A stretch of DNA of 13,047 bases, from assembly GCA_937951955.1 (NCBI GenBank), contig CALGAD010000150.1:1-13047 (forward strand), given 5' to 3'. This DNA comes from an uncultured Bacillaceae bacterium (GTDB taxonomy: Bacteria > Bacillota > Bacilli > Bacillales > Caldibacillaceae). The translations under genes were made by a program, and so were the position numbers. Positions 1-6,649 of the stretch are shown here, piece by piece (the first letter of the stretch is position 1; each line of letters opens with the position of its first letter). Under the pieces are notes generated by a model, which searched no databases, was not told the origin of the DNA, and saw nothing but the letters and a program-made list of their open reading frames with translations.

Positions 1-5
1 TTTCA

Positions 6-3000
6 TTACGAGTTTCTTAATTTTCTTTGCAGGAAGAAAGCTGCTACTGCTAAAGCAACAAGTCCTAGGCCAATTAAGGCGATGTTCCAGTAGTTGGTGG
101 CTGTTGACGGTAGTTTCTTATCATCAGACTTGTCGCTTGGTTTATCGCCCGGCTGATCTCCAGGTTTATCTCCTGGCTTATCACCCGGCTGATCGCCTGG
201 TTTGTCGCCTGGCTGATCGCCTGGTTTGTCACCCGGCTTGTCGCCCGGCTTATCACCCGGTTTGTCGCCCGGTTTATCGCCTGGTTTGTCTCCCGGATCG
301 CCCGGATCTCCTGGATCACCCGGATCTCCCGGATCTCCTGGATCGCCTGGATCACCTGGGTCTCCCGGATCTCCTGGATCACCCGGATCTTCTGGAACGA
401 TATTGGTGACCTCAATAGTTGCTACTGCTTCTGCTCCGTTCACATTTCTGGCGTAAACGGTGTAGTCACCATTTTCAGTAACTTCAAAGGTTCTTGTTTC
501 TAAATCGATGTCGTTACCAGCATCGGCAAAGTCAGCAACTTCTTTCTTACCAGGGAGCCATTTCAAGGACTCTAATTCACTCTTACTGTCTACATTAACA
601 GTAATCGTGACCGGACCAATGGTCTCATCTTCTGGTGACTTTGTTAATTCGATGGAAATTTTTTCTACGATGTTATCAATTACTATAGAAGCTACTGCTT
701 CCTGTCCTTCGCTATCCTTTGCATAAACAGTGTATGGACCGTTTTCTGTTACTTCGAAGGCTTTTGTTTCTAAGTCAATCGGCTCTCCAGCATCGGCAAA
801 TTCTTCAACTGCTTTGAAACCAGGCAACCATTTCAATTCGGCTAATTCAACGTCATCCGCAACATTGACATGAATGGTTACCGGCCCTTCTGTTTCTTCT
901 TCAGGTGTATAGGTTAATTCAATGTCGAACGGTTGTTCTGGATCAACGATATTTGTTATCGTGATCGTTTCAACCGCTTCAGCGCCGCTTTCTGTTTTAG
1001 CATAAACGGTGTAAATACCGTTTTTATCAACGTCAAAGGCTTTTGTTTCTAGGTCAATGTTATTACCAGCATCAGCAAAGTCAGCGACGTCTTTTTCACC
1101 TTCTAACCATTTCAGCTCGACAACTTCTGTTTCACTTTCAACAGCAACCGAAATGGTAACTGGACCTTCTGTTGGTTCAGTTGTCGAAGGTGTTAAAGTG
1201 ATTGCCAACGTTTCTTGAGGTGGTTCTTGATCGCCAACTTCAACTGTAAAGGATGTTTCTTCTGTTGCGGCATTTCCTGCAGCATCCTCAACAGTCAAGA
1301 CAAAGGTGTATACTCCACTTGCCAAGTCTGTCAATTGGGCTGCAAAAGTTCCGTCTTGTTCTAATGAGATTGAGCCACTGTCGACTTCAATGCCTTCTTC
1401 ATCTTGCAATACATAGCTTCCTTTGAGGTAGTCGTTGAGGTCATACTCCAAACCAAGATTTTCTTCAACCGGTGCTTTGAACTCAACGAACTTGTCAACA
1501 ATTGTTCCCGTTACATCGACATTTGCTTCTGTGACAGGCTCATCAAATTCATTAAAGTTCACTTCTGGTGCCGTTCTCTTGACAAAGAGCGGACCATCAA
1601 AATCTAAATAATGAATTTCCAGATTTTCGAGATCCCAGGAGCTATAATCAACTGTATATACTCCATCAGGAATCTCTTCATATTGAGGTACTGGATCCTC
1701 AGCCATTGATTCCCAAGGGATATAATCTCCATCAATTGTCAGGTAATATTGACCTGCAGGTAATTCCTGGAATGCTAGCAAGCCAATATAACCATCTTCA
1801 AAGTATCCACCTTCTGGATCTGCTACATCCCAGAGTTCAATAGCCATTAAATCTTCATTATGAAGCAATCCAAAATGCAACTCAGTTGAATCTAAGACAC
1901 CATCTCCATTTGGTGAAATGGCGTAGTCATCCAAGTAGAAATACTCAAGTCCCCATCGTTCTTCTTCAGAAAACTCCACTGCAAATGGCAAGGATAGGTT
2001 CGTTCTTCCGTTAGAAATATGAATATATCCTTGTAGCTCTTGACCAGGACTATCTTCACCAGCCGGAACGGTCAAGGTTGCTGTAAGTGTTTCCTCTCCA
2101 CCTGCAGCTAAAGTGAAGGAAGATTTATCTACTGTCACTTTCGCATCCTGTAAATCACCTTGAGGTGTGCGAATGACTTCTACAGAAACTTCATAATCAC
2201 TCGCAGAATCACTGAGACTTCTTACAACAATTTCTCTAGTGACAGTCTTCTCCTCGTTCGGATCTGGTGCTACTCTGCCAAAGGTTACTGTACCTTTTTC
2301 ATGTTTGTGTAATTCATCATCAAACTCACTTTCAGCCTGAGCATAAGCTAGGGCTTCTGCTTCTAACGCTGCTACCGGATCAACACGACCAGCACCTTGG
2401 TCAAATACATCATATTTATCAGTATCATAAAGTGTTGCCGTGTTCGAAAGGGCCACTTTTACATCAAATGGACCCCAATCCGGATTGGCTGATAGTAATA
2501 AAGCTGCAATTCCCGACACATGCGGTGCAGACATACTCGTTCCGGTAAAGCGTTCGTAAGACTCGGAGTAATCTGCATCAGGGAAATCTTTTCCGTATGC
2601 AGGTATGGTGGACATAATATTTGTTCCCGGTGCTAATACATCTGGCTTGATATCAAAGTTTGGTGTCGATGGACCACGGGAACTGGAATCATTGATTTCA
2701 TCCCCGGAAAGTACATGATCAGTAAATCCATTAAAGGTAATCTTACCGACCCCATCAGCTGTTTTCCCTATGGCTTCCCGGAATTCATTTCCATCCTGTG
2801 TTGGAATATCAAAGGTTGGAATGAAGCTGAAGGAATCGCCAAAAACATATCCAGCTGGTCCAGCACCTTCAACGTTGTTATGAATGATAATGGCAGCTGC
2901 CCCTTGCTCTTTCGCAGCGGCAATTTTATCGACAAAAGGCACTCCGCCACCACGAGAAACAAGAGCTACTTTTCCTTCTACATCCAATCCTTCATAATCT

Positions 3001-4358
3001 TCTGGAACACCGTAATTCGGTACGGCTACAACATCCAGCGTTCCTGTTAAAGCGTCAGATGGATGTTCACCGAATCTCCAGGCCATCATACTGGTATCTT
3101 TTAATTCTTTCTTGTAATCACCAGCTTCTAGTGTGACATCTGCCCGAATATGGACTTCATCAACCGTTGAGTTACCTACAGAAATAGCCATTACTGCAGA
3201 TGCCGGGCTGGTAACGGTTGTCCGGTTCGGACCGCTATTTCCATTGGAAACAACCGCCGTTACTCCATGTAAAACGGCATTGTTAATGGCAATCGAATCC
3301 GGTGTGTTTTCATCCGTGCTGCTACCACCTAAGGATAGGTTGATTACATCCATTTCTTCTTCAACAGCTTTTTCAATACCAGCAATGACACTTTCAGTTG
3401 TACCACTGCCGTAAGCACCTAAGACACGATAGGCGTACAATTCAACATCCGGAGCGATCCCTTTAATTCCGTGATCATTTTTACCCTGAGCTGCGATGGT
3501 TCCGGCAACATGGGTACCGTGATCGGTCCAGAATGTATGACCCGTTGGTGATACTTCCGCAGCACCTTCAGCTCGTTCGTTTGGTGTCGTTTCATAAGGG
3601 TCATCTTTTGCCCGTTCATACTTGTAGAGAGACGGATCATGTTCGACAAAATTCCAGCCGCCTTTATATACATCCTTTAAATCGGGATGTTCATAGTCAA
3701 TTCCGGTATCAAGAACGGCGACTTTAACACCTTTTCCGGTAATCCCCTTCTCCCATAATTCAGGAATATTTAGGAAGTCATTCGTCCGATCCATCATCGC
3801 CCCGACTTCACCGCTTTGTTCAACTTCCAGGGCATAACGCTCTTCATTCGGATCGACACGAACAACTCCATCTAACTGGGCAATTTTATCCAGATCTTTT
3901 CCTTTTACTTTTAAGGCTACACCATTCAGAACTTTATTGAATTCATAGCCTTTTTCATACTGAATATTTAAAGCTTTTAATTGCTTTTCAAAGTTTTTAT
4001 GCTGGTCAATAACTTTCTTTTCAACTTGTTTCGCTTCTGCTTTTGTAAATGTTTTACCCTGGATTTCCTTCTTACCCTTTGCAAGGGCTACTGGATCTTC
4101 GGAAAATTGTACGATTACTTCTACCCATTCATTGTCATTTACATTTTCCAGGGTTGCATGCAGTATCTGTCCAGTATTAAAGGCGTTCGTCTGCTTTTGG
4201 ACGAGCCTTTTCATTTCTGCAAGCCTTGCCTCTGCGTTCGGTTCATGTTTTGCATTTCGATTGACTTCTTGTGCAGAAACAGCAGGGCTTAAAAGGGAAA
4301 GAATCAGTGCTAAAATAGTAAGCACATTAAACAAACGAAGAAGTCTCTTACGTTTCAA
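6..4358 (-). CDS. Vpr-like cell-wall-anchored S8 serine protease, paralog A (1450 aa)
   Basis: This is a secreted subtilisin-family endopeptidase held on the cell wall. Residues 1-29 form a signal peptide (KRKR, hydrophobic core, cleavage after AVSA). About 79-178 is an inhibitor-I9 propeptide. The catalytic domain spans about 205-675, with Asp217 (VLDTGID), His280 (DHGTHVAG), oxyanion Asn374 and Ser608 (GTSMSAPH). A PA domain is inserted at about 400-555. An Fn3-like module (about 690-797) follows, then a Ca-binding-like SPNGDGVLD loop (815-823), an Ig-like domain (about 925-1040), three 88-residue Ig-like repeats (1051-1321), a DPG/DKPG stalk (1324-1408), LPSTA (1416-1420), a membrane helix and RKLRNS. 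The core matches Bacillus Vpr as I know it (about 806 residues), so the C-terminal half is an extension. The start is TTG at 4358, with AGGAGGT (complement of 4368-4374) 9 nt upstream. The stop is 6-8; any terminator lies outside the window. The class is certain; the substrate is unknown. Confidence 0.96.
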   Translation of the reverse strand: MKRKRLLRLFNVLTILALILSLLSPAVSAQEVNRNAKHEPNAEARLAEMKRLVQKQTNAFNTGQILHATLENVNDNEWVEVIVQFSEDPVALAKGKKEIQGKTFTKAEAKQVEKKVIDQHKNFEKQLKALNIQYEKGYEFNKVLNGVALKVKGKDLDKIAQLDGVVRVDPNEERYALEVEQSGEVGAMMDRTNDFLNIPELWEKGITGKGVKVAVLDTGIDYEHPDLKDVYKGGWNFVEHDPSLYKYERAKDDPYETTPNERAEGAAEVSPTGHTFWTDHGTHVAGTIAAQGKNDHGIKGIAPDVELYAYRVLGAYGSGTTESVIAGIEKAVEEEMDVINLSLGGSSTDENTPDSIAINNAVLHGVTAVVSNGNSGPNRTTVTSPASAVMAISVGNSTVDEVHIRADVTLEAGDYKKELKDTSMMAWRFGEHPSDALTGTLDVVAVPNYGVPEDYEGLDVEGKVALVSRGGGVPFVDKIAAAKEQGAAAIIIHNNVEGAGPAGYVFGDSFSFIPTFDIPTQDGNEFREAIGKTADGVGKITFNGFTDHVLSGDEINDSSSRGPSTPNFDIKPDVLAPGTNIMSTIPAYGKDFPDADYSESYERFTGTSMSAPHVSGIAALLLSANPDWGPFDVKVALSNTATLYDTDKYDVFDQGAGRVDPVAALEAEALAYAQAESEFDDELHKHEKGTVTFGRVAPDPNEEKTVTREIVVRSLSDSASDYEVSVEVIRTPQGDLQDAKVTVDKSSFTLAAGGEETLTATLTVPAGEDSPGQELQGYIHISNGRTNLSLPFAVEFSEEERWGLEYFYLDDYAISPNGDGVLDSTELHFGLLHNEDLMAIELWDVADPEGGYFEDGYIGLLAFQELPAGQYYLTIDGDYIPWESMAEDPVPQYEEIPDGVYTVDYSSWDLENLEIHYLDFDGPLFVKRTAPEVNFNEFDEPVTEANVDVTGTIVDKFVEFKAPVEENLGLEYDLNDYLKGSYVLQDEEGIEVDSGSISLEQDGTFAAQLTDLASGVYTFVLTVEDAAGNAATEETSFTVEVGDQEPPQETLAITLTPSTTEPTEGPVTISVAVESETEVVELKWLEGEKDVADFADAGNNIDLETKAFDVDKNGIYTVYAKTESGAEAVETITITNIVDPEQPFDIELTYTPEEETEGPVTIHVNVADDVELAELKWLPGFKAVEEFADAGEPIDLETKAFEVTENGPYTVYAKDSEGQEAVASIVIDNIVEKISIELTKSPEDETIGPVTITVNVDSKSELESLKWLPGKKEVADFADAGNDIDLETRTFEVTENGDYTVYARNVNGAEAVATIEVTNIVPEDPGDPGDPGDPGDPGDPGDPGDPGDPGDPGDPGDKPGDKPGDKPGDKPGDKPGDKPGDQPGDKPGDQPGDKPGDKPGDQPGDKPSDKSDDKKLPSTATNYWNIALIGLGLVALAVAAFFLQRKLRNS
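135..290 (-). repeat. 13 tandem 12-bp repeats encoding D[K/Q]PG (protease A stalk)
   Basis: Residues 1357-1408 are thirteen tetrapeptides DKPG, DQPG or DKPS. The hydrophilic, Pro/Gly-rich stretch just before the sortase motif is typical of a segment that threads through peptidoglycan. Tandem 12-bp units invite copy-number change by slippage. Confidence 0.9.
291..389 (-). repeat. 11 tandem 9-bp repeats encoding DPG (protease A stalk)
   Basis: Residues 1324-1356 are eleven exact Asp-Pro-Gly triplets, formally a collagen-like Gly-X-Y pattern but short and lacking hydroxylatable context. Synonymous third positions vary between units, so the array is not a very recent expansion. Confidence 0.9.
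396..1208 (-). repeat. three 88-residue Ig-like repeats of protease A
   Basis: The units are residues 1051-1138 (nt 945-1208), 1144-1231 (666-929) and 1234-1321 (396-659). Each carries the pattern EGPVTI...LKWL.G.K...F.DAG..IDLE...F.V..NG.YTVYA...G.EAV.TI...NI. They look like bacterial Ig-like surface spacer or adhesion modules. The identical unit length shows tandem duplication. Confidence 0.9.
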
Positions 4359-4438
4359 TCCACCAAAACCTCCTATCTCCTTTAATTCATTATTAAATTA
4401 AAAAAGAAAGTTTCACAGATTTAAAATTCTCTAGACCG

Positions 4439-4447
4439 CCTCCTTTC
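4439..4447 (-). promoter_or_regulatory. GAAAGGAGG STAB-SD-like motif in protease A leader
   Basis: GAAAGGAGG on the minus strand lies about 5 nt after the predicted transcription start and 80 nt before the TTG. It has no start codon at translation distance, while the real ribosome binding site is at 4368-4374. The same motif near the 5' end of cry3A mRNA (STAB-SD) binds ribosomes and stabilises the transcript, so a stabilising role is inferred here. Confidence 0.5.
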
Positions 4448-4458
4448 TATTAGTTACT

Positions 4459-4464
4459 ATAATA
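4459..4464 (-). promoter_or_regulatory. -10 box of protease A promoter (TATTAT)
   Basis: Read on the minus strand, TATTAT lies 12 nt upstream of the GAAAGGAGG motif, predicting a start near 4452. The equivalent position before protease B is TATCAT, in a gap-free alignment. No good -35 stands 17 bp upstream, so activation or a different promoter is possible. An alternative sigma-A pair, TTGAAA-17-TATCAA on the minus strand, lies at 4484-4512. Confidence 0.45.
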
Positions 4465-4474
4465 ACTGAAAATT
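4460..4474. promoter_or_regulatory. CodY-box-like operator before protease A
   Basis: The plus-strand 15-mer TAATAACTGAAAATT matches the CodY consensus AATTTTCWGAAAATT at 11 of 15 positions, with the right half CTGAAAATT perfect. It overlaps the proposed -10 box, where binding would block RNA polymerase. CodY represses extracellular protease genes in Bacillus under rich conditions. Four mismatches in AT-rich DNA can occur by chance, so this is a candidate only. Confidence 0.4.
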
Positions 4475-4811
4475 CGATATTTATTGATACGTCTTACTAT
4501 TCATTTTTTCAAAGAATTTTCTATAAAATTTTATAAAAATTAGGAATTTTATCCCATTTCTTAAAATCTATTATATAATTCTTTAGAACTATAAATTTAA
4601 GCAAACAATATTTATCGTTATATAGATTTATTAGATTAAAAATTGTAGATAAGTAAAAAATACCCTTATTAAACACTTTTTTATTAAAAATTCAATTAAA
4701 TCTCCTATATTTAAAGGAATTAGTCCGATCTTTATTAAAGTGACAAACACGAAAAAAGATATACTTAATCAAACTAGAAAATAGTGGAAAATAAGTCACA
4801 GGATCAAAACA

Positions 4812-4826
4812 ATGATTGAAAATCAT
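4812..4826. repeat. inverted repeat ATGATT-N3-AATCAT upstream of the amidase
   Basis: A perfect 6-bp palindrome with a 3-bp centre lies about 105 bp before the amidase start and about 50 bp upstream of its putative -10. Its position suits an operator, but no known regulator motif is recognised. Confidence 0.3.
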
Positions 4827-4878
4827 GTTAAAAATCGTTCAATTTTATTCTTTGGATGAACTTTTGTGACATTTTATC

Positions 4879-4884
4879 TATAAT
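4879..4884 (+). promoter_or_regulatory. putative amidase -10 box (TATAAT)
   Basis: A perfect TATAAT lies about 47 nt before the TTG start. The -35 region at 17-bp spacing is poor, so strength is uncertain. TTGTGA at 4864-4869 with ATAAAA 17 bp later is an alternative pairing. Confidence 0.35.
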
Positions 4885-4913
4885 TGATAAAAAATAGCCT
4901 GCAAAGGTTTCCT

Positions 4914-4924
4914 GGAAGGGGTGA
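4914..4924 (+). promoter_or_regulatory. ribosome binding site deciding the TTG start of the amidase
   Basis: GGAAGGGGTGA ends 6 nt before TTG 4931, the first start codon of the long frame. No in-frame ATG lies nearby with comparable Shine-Dalgarno support. Confidence 0.6.
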
Positions 4925-4930
4925 CAGGAC

Positions 4931-6430
4931 TTGTTTAAGGAGTATAAGGATTTTGATGGTGTCGGGTTAATAGAGTTAGTTAGAAAGGGCGAAATTCATC
5001 CTAAGGAGATTGTCTCTGCGGCAATTGCGCAAATCGAAGCAATTAATCCTCATTTAAATGCGGTTGTTCATACGAGGTTTGAAAAAGTACAAAAAGAGCT
5101 AGAACACATGAATACAAGTCTTCCGCTTGCCGGATTACCGATTTTATTAAAAGATAACACCCAGGGCATTGCCGGGGAAAAGTTAACACAAGGCTCCAAA
5201 CTGTTTCAAAACTACCGGCCGAAACATGACTCCGAATACGTGACCCGTTTAAAAAAGGCTGGTGCCGTATTTCTCGGATTTACTAATGTCCCGGAATTTT
5301 CCCTATTAGGTATTACTGAACCAAAAGCTTATGGTCCGACAAGAAATCCGTGGCATACCGACTATACCCCGGGTGGCTCAAGTGGCGGTTCTGCGGCTGC
5401 TGTTGCCTCCGGAATGGTTCCGATTGCGGGGGCGAATGATGGTGGCGGTTCGATTCGAATTCCTGCAGCCTACACAGGACTATTCGGCTTAAAACCAACA
5501 AGGGGAAGGACCCCGATCGGACCGGGTCATGGCAGAAGGTGGCAAGGGGCTTCTGTCGAACATGTTTTATCGAGGACGGTGCGGGATAGTGCTTATCTAC
5601 TTGATCTCTTAAATGGGCCGGAAAAAGGAGGGGCCTTTTCGTTACCGGAAGAAAAAGAATCATATATTTCTCAAATGGAAAAACCGCTTCCCAAAAATAT
5701 CAAAGTTGCCTTTTCCACAAAATCACCCGTTGGTGGTAGAGTAGATGCGGAAGCCGTGAAAGCTGTGGAAAAAACAGCACAGTATCTGGATAAATTGGGA
5801 TTTGATGTAGAAGAAAAGGAACCACCAGTTAATGGTAAAAAGGTAGCGAATAGTTATTTTATGATGTATTTAGGGGAAGTTGCTGCGACAATCCAGTCCG
5901 CGGAAAAACTCATTGGTCGCAAAGCAACTGCAAATGACGTCGAACCCAGTACCTGGTTTCTCGGGAAAATGGGGAATGTCACATCGGCTACAGAGTTCGT
6001 TATAAATCTAGAGGAATGGGATCGCTTGGCCTACGAGATGGCTACATTCCATGAAACGTATGATTTTTTCATGACACCAACGACAGCTTTTCTTCCTTCA
6101 AAAATTGGTGAACAAGATTTAACAAGAGCAGAAGAAGTTTTGCTTAAACTAGCCGGAAATCTTGGACTTGCAAGGCTAATTAAGAAAACAGGAATCCTGG
6201 AAAAAATTTTTATGGAAAGTTACGAACGAACTCCCTTCACACAACTGGCCAATTTAACCGGGCAACCAGCCATGTCCGTTCCGCTTCACAAAACCGAGCA
6301 AGGACTTCCCCTCGGTGTTCAATTCATGACTGCTAGAGGAGAAGAAGTAAAGTTATTGCAACTGGCTCACTTATTGGAACAGTCACCGTTATGGATTGAT
6401 ATAAAACAAAATCCTTACTTTCAAAAGTAA
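4931..6430 (+). CDS. amidase-signature hydrolase, NylA-like (499 aa)
   Basis: This is a cytoplasmic serine hydrolase of the amidase signature family, which cleaves carboxamide bonds. The Ser-cisSer-Lys triad is visible: Lys74 (LLKDN), cis-Ser150 (GGSSGGS) and nucleophile Ser174 (GGGSIRIPA). The 24-residue gap between the two serines is the family standard. Full length is about 490-500 residues, as for single-domain members. From memory, the segments TEPKAYGPTRNPW, GLKPTRGR, KLIGRKATANDVE and GQPAMSVPL resemble 6-aminohexanoate-cyclic-dimer hydrolase (NylA), whose serines have the same numbers, more closely than GatA. It is a single gene without gatC or gatB beside it, which argues against a tRNA amidotransferase role. 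There is no signal peptide. The start is TTG at 4931 because GGAAGGGGTGA (4914-4924) sits 6 nt upstream; the GTG at 4921 is out of frame. It lies on the strand opposite the two flanking proteases. The natural substrate cannot be read from the sequence. Confidence 0.93.
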   Translation: MFKEYKDFDGVGLIELVRKGEIHPKEIVSAAIAQIEAINPHLNAVVHTRFEKVQKELEHMNTSLPLAGLPILLKDNTQGIAGEKLTQGSKLFQNYRPKHDSEYVTRLKKAGAVFLGFTNVPEFSLLGITEPKAYGPTRNPWHTDYTPGGSSGGSAAAVASGMVPIAGANDGGGSIRIPAAYTGLFGLKPTRGRTPIGPGHGRRWQGASVEHVLSRTVRDSAYLLDLLNGPEKGGAFSLPEEKESYISQMEKPLPKNIKVAFSTKSPVGGRVDAEAVKAVEKTAQYLDKLGFDVEEKEPPVNGKKVANSYFMMYLGEVAATIQSAEKLIGRKATANDVEPSTWFLGKMGNVTSATEFVINLEEWDRLAYEMATFHETYDFFMTPTTAFLPSKIGEQDLTRAEEVLLKLAGNLGLARLIKKTGILEKIFMESYERTPFTQLANLTGQPAMSVPLHKTEQGLPLGVQFMTARGEEVKLLQLAHLLEQSPLWIDIKQNPYFQK

Positions 6431-6520
6431 TGGGGGTTCCAACACAAAAATACTCAGTACTATTCAAAAGTTTACTAGAAATAGTTTGTTAAAATCTGGC
6501 TCATTATAATTAAAAAATTC

Positions 6521-6642
6521 GGGGCTGTCCAAAAAGGAAAATTATTTCAAGTTGAACTAAACCAGAATGTTGATTTATCAAGGTGCTTGAACAAACAAAA
6601 GGGGCATCCAAAAGTCGAAAATACGACTTTTTGGACAGCCCC
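6521..6642. mobile_element. 122-bp MITE-like element with 16-bp perfect inverted ends
   Basis: GGGGCTGTCCAAAAAG at 6521-6536 is repeated as its exact reverse complement at 6627-6642. The GGGGCTGTCC-type end is reminiscent of transposon termini in bacilli (recalled, not checked). The interior has no coding capacity, and I see no clear target-site duplication. It could be a non-autonomous element, a remnant of an insertion sequence, or an elaborate terminator. Confidence 0.5.
6601..6642. terminator. bidirectional hairpin terminator between amidase and protease B
   Basis: GGGGCatCCAAAAGTCG pairs with CGACTTTTTGGacaGCCCC around a short AT loop. On the minus strand the stem is followed by TTTTGTTTG, just past the protease B stop. 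On the plus strand TTTTATATT follows. It fits factor-independent termination for both convergent genes. Confidence 0.75.
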
Positions 6643-6649
6643 TTTTATA

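Larger units (their letters stand above)
4359..4930. other. 572-bp divergent spacer between protease A and the amidase
   Basis: The spacer is very AT-rich and has no credible coding frame. The protease side (4359-4515) holds that gene's ribosome binding site, leader, promoter and putative operator. The amidase side (about 4800-4930) holds an inverted repeat, a perfect TATAAT and the amidase ribosome binding site. The middle (about 4515-4800) shows only AT-rich sequence, with nothing I can assign. Confidence 0.7.

Noticed and set aside
135..389. Short-period repeats resembling a CRISPR or satellite array
   Set aside because: There are no unique spacers, the period is 9 or 12 bp, and the sequence translates cleanly as the wall-spanning stalk in the protease frame.
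291..389. Collagen-like protein domain
   Set aside because: Eleven DPG triplets formally fit Gly-X-Y, but the run is short and merges into tetrapeptides. A sortase-proximal wall-spanning linker explains it better.
226..456. Plus-strand frame encoding repeated SPG triplets opposite the stalk of protease A
   Set aside because: It is the antisense shadow of the 9- and 12-bp repeats, which keep every frame open. There is no ribosome binding site, and the same artefact recurs at 6741-6989 opposite protease B.
4515..4800. Riboswitch, tRNA or small RNA in the AT-rich middle of the first spacer
   Set aside because: I found no cloverleaf, no conserved riboswitch core and no hairpin followed by a T run there.
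4921..4923. GTG as the amidase start
   Set aside because: It is out of frame with the amidase and forms part of the ribosome binding site.
4931..6430. GatA subunit of the tRNA-dependent amidotransferase
   Set aside because: No gatC or gatB is adjacent, and several sequence blocks look closer to NylA-type amidases.
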